NCBI RefSeq assembly: GCF_021462225.1
Contig: NC_061817.1
Location: forward strand, 14,971,810 to 15,035,809
Length of the DNA: 64,000 bases
Origin: Girardinichthys multiradiatus
Lineage: Eukaryota > Chordata > Actinopteri > Cyprinodontiformes > Goodeidae
Direction: 5' to 3'
Shown: positions 36,151-47,300 of the stretch, one piece after another
How the letters are laid out: each line of letters begins with the position of its first letter
Numbering within the stretch: position 1 is the first letter of the stretch
Translations under genes and position numbers: made by a program
Notes under the pieces: model-generated
Seen by the model: the letters and a program-made list of their open reading frames with translations, nothing else
Told to the model about the DNA's origin: nothing
Database searches by the model: none

Positions 36151-38112
36151 GTACAGAAAAATGCAGACACAGCTTGATGTTAATTTTCTGTCATGTGACT
36201 ACAATGACTGATACATTTCTCTTCATGGTTTGATTTAGAATATAATGTGCAATGTTCCCAAAGAATGGAAATACAAAACTATTCTAAGGATTTTTGGCTT
36301 TACTCGCATGTTTAAACACACTGCTACTATTTTTAAACACAGCAGTAGAATGTGTTTAAAAGCCAGCTTTGTGCCAGGAAACCAACCAATTCAAATGACC
36401 CCTGCTCTTTCTGCCAAGAATGGGGGTCAAATACTCTGCCAGAATGATCATAGCTACAAAAACCACAGGAACGTTTACCCAAATATCAGTGGGGGTGTAT
36501 GTATATGTTTGAGCATTTTTGTATATTTCTGTTTCTGTGTTGATTAGAGAAAATTACAAACCTAAAGTTATGCACGCAATTCTGTGTTTAATATATATAT
36601 AAAAAATGTTTTCATCTAGAAAAAAAGGAGATTGAAATGCATCACTAAAAACCTAAAATGAACGATATTTCTCTCCATGATGAGTCCGTGTAAACTGACA
36701 GACCACACCACCTCCTCTGGTGAAACGGCTCTTCACACGAATGAAAGTTGATAAAGGTTGATAAAGACGTGGAGCCTGCAGTGAGGGTAACAAATTGATT
36801 ACAAGCCTGATTCCCAGTTAAAGCTCATTACTTCGTTGTTGTCATGTTGCTGTTATTTGGATCTCGACAGCAAATCAGTTAGGCAGAAGAAGAGTTTATT
36901 GCAACAAAATAGTCTCTCCCCACACACAAAAACTCATTTTAGGACAAATAAAATTTTAAAACATCTGCAATATAAACCACATTTATTGGCACTCCTGGTA
37001 AAAAGCCTTAGAATAGTTTCTGCTTTTACTGCAGCAGGATAATGTCACACAGAAAAGCTCAAAGATCCTGCCTTTAATTGGAGTACATTTATTTAGTGGA
37101 AAAATTAGGGTTTCAACAAATTTATTTCAAATTTCTAAACTTTCAGTTTTCAGATTCTTCTCTCAGTTTTCATGATATTAGGATCATTTGAGTACAAAGA
37201 ATTCACCTAGCAGGGTTTCTCTTCTTTTCAGAAATTATCTATTTCTACTTAAATCAGTTCGTATCTATCAAACTTCAAATCTCTGAACCGGATCCTAAAT
37301 TAAACAAATGTACTTCAAATCATAGCTATACCTTTATTTCATAAAAACACCATAAAGTAGGAATTTAAACTTTGTTTTGTTCTAAACCGAGCTTCGATCA
37401 AGACCCTTTGGTCTGGTTTAACATCCAGGATGTAAAAGGCAGAAAAAGCGGTTGAATATACCTTTTTAGATTTTTGAGTGAGCGTGTTTCCACCTGTTAG
37501 TAACTCCTAAATCAAAATTATCAATGACTTAGGTAAAAACTCACATTTCGGTGTGTCAAACTGACAATAATTATATCACCTGAAAGTAAAACTGTATAGG
37601 AAGTCTTTATTACCTCAGAAATGAATGTTTTTTCCTTTAGCTAATCAGAGAAGAAATGGTCTGAAAACTCAAACCGTTTTCCATAAATACCCAGACTTGG
37701 AAAGTAATCACAATCCAGACTTTAAAATTGTGAAGAAACCCTGTTAAATATTCCCTCTTAAGAAATGATAGTTTCTTAAGAAACCATAATTTCAAAATCA
37801 ATCTTTCATCTCAGGATCCCGACCTAAATCCCGTGGAGAACCTCAGAAAACCTTTCGGCTGAGCTGAAGAAGAGAGCACTCTGCAGGGACTGTGCAAAGA
37901 GGAAGGATAATTGTGCAACCAGGTTGGATTTGTCTTCTTTACAACTTCATCAGTGTGTGATTATGCTGCTACATATTTTAAGGCTTTTATATAGATCTTT
38001 TTTTTTGGGGGGGAGGGGGTTATGATGAAACTGTACTTTTTTTACTTTAAGTTACTAAGAATTGAGAGACTACAGTAGAACATAAATAAATTATTATTGG
38101 CTTAATTTGTTT
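36151..38112. other. Intergenic AT-rich, nothing recognised
   Basis: No gene or classifiable repeat supported. Distal part may include polr3h 3' flank. Confidence 0.4.
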
Positions 38113-38118
38113 TTTATT
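38113..38118 (-). terminator. polr3h: Candidate polr3h polyadenylation signal
   Basis: AATAAA on the minus strand about 250 nt after the polr3h stop codon. Reasonable distance, but other A/T-rich hexamers are nearby. Confidence 0.35.
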
Positions 38119-38365
38119 TTGGAAACTTATGTTGTAGAAATCACATGAATATACTTGTTTTGTAAACAAATACACAGAGGACCCAGTATGACACGTTTAC
38201 GCCAGCTACTTCCTACACCGGAGCGTGGCTCTGTCCAGAACGCAGCTCGACTCATGTGACAAAAACAGCAGATTTCTGTTTACTGTCCTAAATGTCTCCG
38301 GATCAGCTGCAGCGCCCTATCTGCTGACAGATGTCCAATCGCGTGTTTGCTCCTCCTCTGTGGTG

Positions 38366-41300
38366 CTAGCTGTTCCACCAGGACAGCAGCCCCAGTCCGG
38401 ACTCACAGATGGTCCCCTGGAACGAAAACACAAAGTCAGGGTGATTGCCGCTCGTGTTCGAGCAGCGACATGCAGGCCAAAGTCTGAGTCACTGAACACG
38501 CACAGCACTCATAGCTGCATGACTCTGCTGTTAAAGGCCCAGAATAAGGTTTAGTCGGTGAAACCTTCAAACAAAACCACAGCAAAAAGAAAAAAAGGGT
38601 TGATTACCCGTAGACAGAAAAATAAAATATGTAAGTAAAAACTAATCTGGGCTTTATGGAACTATAAATAGTATAACGAGTATGAACCAGCTTGATCAAC
38701 ATAATAAGCTGTTAATAATAAAGGCTTAATGCTCACCATTTGAGCAGGGGTGCCACCAAAGGGGGCTGGAGGGTGGGACAAATTGGGGGTACCGGCCCCC
38801 CTTCTGGTTCTATGAACAACATTTTATGCTCACCCCAGCTCCACTTTATATATGATAACTACATAGTGAAATGTTGCAGAGTTTTAATAACTGCTGGTTT
38901 TGGTGATTATCGCTGGTCCCCAGCTGTTTGGAAACGTTTTGCAACATCATGGTGACATAAAGGCAGCAGATGGCTGAAATTAAAGTACCAAAATGATTTT
39001 GGGAACCTTTATTTTAATGAGATAAGAATGGTAAATAAAAAGAACAAACTGACTTCTATAACAATTTACCACAATGCTTTGCAAACGTATTCAGTTGTTC
39101 TTATATTTTGTCACATTACAGCCACAAACCTGAGTGTATTTTATTGGAGTTTCATGTGACGTACCAAGAAAATAGTGTATTGGTGTTGAAGCGTGAAGGG
39201 AAAGGATTCATAATTTTAAATGGTTTTAGAAATTTTGCATTTGTTGTTAGGCGTTTCTATTCAACCGCTTCACTTTGCTCCCCTTAAATAACATCCATTG
39301 CACTTAATTCCCCCCAGCTTTGCACATCAAGAGAAATAGCTCTTAACTGGAGTTAGGTCTGGACTTTGACTAAGCCAGACCAGATGAAGCTATAACTATG
39401 CCACTTGAGGAGTTCTGGATAGAGCATATTTACAGACAAAATGCAAACTGAATATTTTTTTGTACAATTTTTGCCTAATTATTGCTCCAGTTAACATAAT
39501 CCAGCTAACAATTATTTGATTATTAAATTAGTCAGTCAGTCATTTTCTACTGCTTATTCCATAGTGGGTCGCGGGGGAACTGGTGCCTATCTCCAGCAGT
39601 CTATGGGCAGTCTATTAAATTAGTTGACGATTATTTCAATAATTGATTATTCACAATTAATCCGATGAATTGTTTCAGCCCTAATGTAATCCACTTTATT
39701 ATAGCTCTGGCTGTATGTTTAGGGTTGTTGTCCTGCTGGAAAGTGAACCTCTGCTTCAGCTTGTTGCTGCCACCACGTTTCACAGCTGAGATGGTGTTTA
39801 CAAGGGGGAGACGTTTTCTTTCCATTTTCCATAATGGCCAAATTTGTCTAGTGCAAAACTCCACACAGGTGGATTGAATTTACCATTTAATTAGTTGCAT
39901 TTTTAATTAAAGGACATTAGGGTACAGGGGGATAAATGCAAAAGCACAAAACACATTTGCATATTTTTATTTGGTCAAAGTTTTGAAAACCATGTATCAC
40001 TGTCCTTCCACTTCACAAATGGCCAATACTCTGGGTTGGTCTACTGTGTTAGTCAGTCTTTTCTAGATTCTCCAGAGCATTGGCTGCATCCATCTGTAGT
40101 AAACTAGAGCAAAGCTGGCTGCCTTTAGATTGAATGTTGTGATATCTAATGCAGTCTGTGGTATTATAGCCAAAATAGTTTTAGAAATCTGGCAAAAAAC
40201 TAAAATATTCATTTTATGTTCATTTGGAAAGTCCTTAATAATGTTACATTTGCTTAGAATTCCACTTTAATATATGGAGTTTATAGGAGCACAGATTCTG
40301 GTAAAATGTTGGTGTAGGCTCTCAGAAGTCCCACACATCACACTCTTAAGTGTTTATGAAGAAGACAACTGGACTTCTGGCCCTACTCACTTATTTGATT
40401 TAATATTTGAGTCGTTCACACTTGACGATCCAAACATGTCACACAACGATGTAAATGTGGCTTGTTTTAGTCACGTGTCAAAGTGTGAATGGGTGGAAAA
40501 CCACCTGGGAGGCTTTTGAAGATAGCAATGTGACACATTTGAATGGTAAACACAGGTGATTTGAGAGAGGGGTGAAAGACTTTAATTAGAGGAGGTGACC
40601 ATCAAGTTTTACCTTTTTAAACACCTACAGAGCAGCCTTGACTAGTCTCCACAGGTGGTTTTACGGCAATTCACGCCGTGAGACGTGACCAAAACAAATT
40701 AGGTGACATGTTTAGATCGCCAAGTGACAATAATAAACATCGAACCGAACAGAGGAAAGGGTCATGGACTCATGTGACCCCATAAATGGCCCCATAAGTG
40801 ATCTTAAAGGCCCTTTCAGTGTGATTGTTTTCACTAAGACTTGTATAAGCTTGATACTTCCAACCCATGTTCAGAACTAAGGAAGCCTTTTGGATGAATG
40901 GCGAAGCATCTTCATGAAACAATAGAAGAAGTCCAGTTGCTTTCAACTTGAACAATTAAGATATTTTGGAAAACTGCAAACACCATCAGATCTATCAGAG
41001 TTTAAATTATTGAAAAGACTCCAGAAATATCTGATCTTTCACAAAATCACAGTGACTGATCTCACTACGTTTTATAAAATTAATGATTCTTACAATCAGT
41101 GTGTATGGAGCCTGTTTTTTGTCCCCACTTTCTTGTGCTGGCGGTGCAGTCGCCTGTCCAGGTTGGGCTGGAGTGTCAGGCGTGGCGGTGGCCGGCCCTG
41201 TTGGCGACGTGTCCACAAAAACTTCATCTGCCACACGGAAACGGATCTCCTCTCCCTGGTCCATGTAGAGGTCATGTGCTCCCTCCTCAGTCTCGTACTC

Positions 41301-44300
41301 CCAGAGCCAAACCTGTTCTGCCTCGTCACTGGGGCTAAAACTAAGGAACGCTCAACTCAAACTACAGATTTAGTAAAACAGAAAGCAAACATTATTCAAT
41401 AATGATGCTCAATATTAAACCCCAATGCTTTATTTTAAAAGGTTAGGATACAATTTAGCAGGCTGCTGAAGAGACTCAGGTGGGATCAGAATGTCATCGA
41501 AGAAACCCATCGTCACTGTGAACCAGAAAGGTTGACCACATGAATAACGTTCCACAGTTGTATTATTCACTATGAATATAAGGACATTCAGAAACATCCT
41601 CTTGAGCTCTGGAGAACTTGGATGATTCTTGATTTTGTGCCGTAATCCTATCATAAAGTCAAAGGCAAAAGAAATGATGTGCTTGCTGTTTCCATCGGGT
41701 TTGAAGAGGAACCGTAAAACCCAGTGACGCTAATCAAATAAACTTTATTAACTGACGATCAGAAGGTGTGATAGCCACTATGATAGCAGAGGTCTAGGCA
41801 GTATGCTGCTCTGGAGCAAGTGTTAACACAATGCCAAGCAGGAAAGACATCAGCAATGAACACAGGGAAGTAACTGTTTCAACCGGTTCAGACAATCATA
41901 GGTGCAACATCCAACTGTGAGAAATAATCTAGTTTGGCTTGTCTGGAGGTGTAGTAGAAAACCCCCTCCTTTAAAAATGAACATTATTAAGGCTGCGTTT
42001 ACAAGAACCATAAGAGTTCTGGAACAAAAAGCTTCAGACAGATGAGTAGAGATGCTTGGTCATAATGCACAGCAACACGTTTGAAGAAAACCAAGAGGGG
42101 TTCTCATCACATACCAAGCATGGTAGTGGAAGGGTGATGTTTTGGGCTTGCTGTGCAGCTCTATAAACTTGTTTTCCTGTAAGTTTTGGATACACTTTAA
42201 ACTCCTCTGTGTACCAACATATTTCAGAGTCAAATATGAGTCAGACAACAAAAACTTGGCCCAAATTCTTTGAAAGAACAATAATCAAAGACATCAGCAA
42301 ATCTACTACAGAAAGGCTAAAAAACAAGAGTCAATGTTACAATGGTCCAGTCAAAGTCCAAGCCTCCATCTGATTGCAAAGCTGTAGCACGATCTTAACA
42401 GAAATGTGCAGAAACAAAGGCCCACAAATCTCACTGAAATGCAGCAATTTTGTAAAGACGAATGGACCGAAATGTCTCCATAAAGCTCTGAGACTGATGA
42501 AGTCAGATAGAAAACAGCCCACTTAAGCTATTCAATCAATGGATTTCTTCAACGTCTGTCTATTCTATATTATATTTAAATATATTCATGTTTGTGTAAG
42601 CAGAATCATGACTAAGGATGGTAATGGTTACCATGAACTCCCTCCTGACTGCAGTATTTGATCTTGCCAATGAGGATCTCTTCGAGGAACGGGTGGAAGA
42701 CGACAAACCTGAAGTGGACTAAAACAAAATCAAAGGAAAGATGGGATCAGGCATCTGTAACCTGAATTTATTCAACAAGGCATATTGATATAGTGATTAG
42801 CCAGCAGTCAGTGTGACATTTAGATGATCCTCAAATTACCACGAGAAAAACTCTATCACATCACCTTCATCACTGTCATACCTTTAGTGTGTGAGGCGCC
42901 GTCTCCGGGAAAAATGTAGGAGTCTTCCAGTTTGGTGATATCATACAAGCAGATGCAGAGACCCACATTGTAGACCACCTGGGGTCAAAGAGCAGGTGTA
43001 TTAATTTTACCATAAAAAAGATTTAGTACAGCAGCACAAAATGCAGGAAAACACATAATTATATGTGACCCGGTCTTTCTTCTCCAAGTCTGACATTATA
43101 GGAAACTAAACCTTTCCTCCTGACAGAACTGGTATAACTGGGTTGGGTTTGTAGGCCACCTTGCTCACGCACACCTTTTTTACTCTGCTGCCTACAAATG
43201 TTCTGTGTGAGCAAGATCAGGCCTTTGTGATGGCCACTCAAAAACCTCGAGTTTGTTGTCCTTTGCAACTAACTTACTTACATGCTTAGGGTCAAAGTTC
43301 ATTTCGTAGACTCACAGATGTCTCAACTTTCAGCCTGATGTCTTGAGATGTTGCTTCAAGTTTTCAATGCTGGCTTTTGCTCTGAGGTTGATGAACACAT
43401 TTTTCACCAAAACACGTTCCTCTCTGGGACACAATAACAGATTCCTTCCTAAGAAATATTATAGTTGGACATTCCTATGAAGTTTAATGTCCAGCCATAA
43501 TATTGACCTATGAAGTTGGACTTATGAAGGTCCACAATTCACTTGTCACAAAAGGAGGAACTGTGTTTGAGGCGTTGCCTTAAAATACATCTACAGGAGT
43601 GTTTCCAATAAACTTAAATGTTGTGATTTGAACCCATCAGTAAATCACCAAAGCCATGACATTATCATCAGGGCTTCCACAAAATTAGAGATGCACCAAT
43701 ATGAAAATTTGGGTCTATAAATGACCACACTGCTGACATTGCTTCTCTGCTTCATCGCACAATCCCGTGCTGCATCATTATCACATGACCAAACAAACAC
43801 CACATGGCCAACTCCCTCCCCTCCTGAAACACAAAAATGGAAATAAACATCAGTTGTTACTATCAGCCCAGCTTTACTCATCAGACCGATATGTTAAAAA
43901 GTGACTAACATCGACCAATACCAATGTTAATGGAGATATTTCATGGATCTCTTAAAACTTCTTCTCTCATTAACATGGCATTTAGCAAATATAATTCATT
44001 TTGGTAATCCTAACTAAAACAAGAACGTTTAGTCTGATTTAATGTCAGACAGTGAGAAAAAGTAAAAGTACACTGTCTTTATATACAGTGTATGTAAATA
44101 TGTGGTTTTAACTGTATGTAATCAGGTACAAATCACCAATTAGTGATCGGTTGGCTTACAAAACTGGTTATTTTATAAAACAAAACTTGCATAGCTGTGA
44201 AAACATTTTGGTGTAACATATAAACTGTTAAATATAAAATATTCCACTACAAGCTTTTAGGGTTAGGACGTCTAATGCAGGATTTTGTACATTTCAAAGG

Positions 44301-47300
44301 TTGCTTTGAATGAAAGAGTAATGGGAAAAATATTTAGTTGTGCAAACTTTGCAGCGGCAGTTTTCGGGGCAACTGTTCAATAAGAAGGGTTGTCGGTTTG
44401 ATTCCAGCTTCCTTTTCTGCCACATATCTATGTGCTTCTGGGCAAGGCATAACTTGCTTACTGATCTGTGTATGAATGTGTGCATTTGTGAGTGTGACTG
44501 GGTGAATGTGGTTCTAGTGTAACACGGACTGACTAAAAGGCGCTTTAGAAACTCTATCCATTTACCACACATTAAGATTATTGTGCCAAGTGATCAGATG
44601 CATATTGATTCACTGCAAAGAGCTTTGTTGGCTTAAAAAGACCCACTTTATAACAGAAATCCATGTATGCTGTATTATGACTATTTACTTAAATTTAACC
44701 ACGTCTGCCCAAATCACGGCAGAATTAAACAAGCACCTCAACTCTCCTGTTTCCACCAGAACTGTCCGTCAGGAGCTCCACAGGGTCATATACACGGCCG
44801 GGCTGCTATAACCAAACCTTTGGTCACTCATGTCAATGCCAAATGTCAGTTTCAATGGTGCAAGGAGCGCAAATCTTGGGCTGTGGACAATGTGAAACAT
44901 GTATTGTTCTCTGATGAGTCCACCTTTACTGTTTTCCCCACATCCAGGAGAGTTACGGTGTGGAGAAGCCCCAAAGAAGCGTACGACCCAGACTGTTGCA
45001 TGCCCAGAGTGAAGCATGGAGGTGGATCAGTGATGGTTTGGGCTCCCATATCATGGCATTCCCTTGGCCCAATACTTGTGCTAGATGGGCGCGTCACTGC
45101 CAAGGACTACCGAACCATTCTTGAAGACCATGTGCATCCAATGGTTCAAACATTGTATCCTGAAGGCGGTGCCGTGTATCAGGATGACAATGCACCAATA
45201 CACACAGCAAGACTGGTGAAAGATTGGTTTGATGAACATGAAAGTGAAGTTGAACATCTCCCATGGCCTGCACAGTCACCAGATCTAAATATTATTGAAC
45301 CACTTTGGGGTGTTTTGGAGGAGCGAGTCAGGAAACGTTTTCCTCCACCAGTATCACGTAGTGACCTGGCCACTATCCTGCAAGAAGAATGGCTTAAAAT
45401 CCCTCTGACCACTGTGAAGGACTTGTATATGTCATTCCCAAGACGAATTGATGCTGTATTGGCCGCAAAAGGAGGTCCTACACCATACTAATGTATGTAT
45501 TGATCTACAAATGCTACCCGAGGGCATCAAACCTCCTGTCCTCTAGTAGGCCTGTTCACCTAACTTGTTTCAACAGATCAGGATTTCTCAAAAAGTCAGT
45601 GTCAAATGTTCAAATTTCAAAATCCATGTTTGCAATTTCATGTATAAATACAAACGTTTGCTATAAACTTCTTGTCGATTTCTTCTTGAAGAATAAGCAA
45701 AAACAGGATGCATGGACTGAACCGATGGATGAATACATGTGGATAGATGGATTCGCCCAACCTTTATCCAGACTTGTCTTCCAAGTGAAGACCCCCCAAC
45801 GCCCACGTGGGGAACGACAGTGACACCTGGAGAGGCGTGATCGGGAGGAATGGCCTCCTGAATCCGAGTGGTGTTTTGTTATTGGACTTCTGTGCTAGTC
45901 ACGGATTGTCCATAACGAACACCATGTTCAAACATAAGGGTGTCCATCAGTGGACTTGGCACCAGGACACCCTAGGCAGGAGGTCGATGATCGACTTTGT
46001 TGTTGTATCATCAGATCTTCGGCCGCATGTTTTGGACACTCGGGTGAAGAGAGGGGCTGAGCTGTCCAATGATCACCACCTGGTGGTGAGTTGGATCCGC
46101 TGGACGAGGAGAAAGCCGGACAGACTTGGCAGGCCCAAGCGCATAGTGAGGGTCAGCTGGGAATGGAACGGTGGAAGGAGTACAGGTGCTTCTCAAAATA
46201 TTAGCATATTTTGATAAAGTTCATTATTTTCCATAATGTCATGATGAAAATTTAACATTCATATATTTAAGATTCATTGCACACTAACTGAAATATTTCA
46301 GGTCTTTTATTGTCTTAATACGGATGATTTTGGCATACAGCTCATGAAAACCCAAAATTCCTATCTCACAAAATTAGCATATCATTAAAAGGGTCTCTAA
46401 ACGAGCTATGAACCTAATTATCTGAATCAACGAGTTAACTCTAAACACCTGTAAAAGATTCCTGAGGCCTTTAAAACTCCCAGCCTGGTTCATCACTCAA
46501 AACCCCAATCATGGGTAAGACTGCCGACCTGACTGCTGTCCAGAAGGCCACTATTGACACCCTCAAGCAAGAGGGTAAGACACAGAAAGACATTTCTGAA
46601 CGAATAGGCTGTTCCCAGAGTGCTGTATCAAGGCACCTCAGTGGGAAGTCTGTGGGAAGGAAAAAGTGTGGCAGAAAACGCTGCACAACGAGAAGAGGTG
46701 ACCGGACCCTGAGGAAGATTGTGGAGAAGGGCCGATTCCAGACCTTGGGGGACCTGCGGAAGCAGTGGACTGAGTCTGGAGTAGAAACATCCAGAGCCAC
46801 CGTGCACAGGCGTGTGCAGGAAATGGGCTACAGGTGCCGCATTCCCCAGGTCAAGCCACTTTTGAACCAGAAACAGCGGCAGAAGCGCCTGACCTGGGCT
46901 ACAGAGAAGCAGCACTGGACTGTTACTCAGTGGTCCAAAGTACTTTTTTCAGATGAAAGCAAATTCTGCATGTCATTCGGAAATCAAGGTGCCAGAGTCT
47001 GGAGGAAGACTGGGGAGAAGGAAATGCCAAAATGCCAGAAGTCCAGTGTCAAGTACCCACAGTCAGTGATGGTCTGGGGTGCCGTGTCAGCTGCTGGTGT
47101 TGGTCCACTGTGTTTTATCAAGGGCAGGGTCAATGCAGCTAGCTATCAGGAGATTTTGGAGCACTTCATGCTTCCATCTGCTGAAAAGCTTTATGGAGAT
47201 GAAGATTTCATTTTTCAGCACGACCTGGCACCTGCTCACAGTGCCAAAACCACTGGTAAATGGTTTACTGACCATGGTATCACTGTGCTCAATTGGCCTG

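Noticed and set aside
45807..46214. Candidate host gene encoding an endonuclease-like protein
   Set aside because: It is the AP-endonuclease remnant of the LINE and ends inside the Tc1 TIR.
46471..46800. 109-codon minus ORF repeated at 58279 and 63739
   Set aside because: Antisense shadow of the Tc1 transposase; repeats only because the element repeats.
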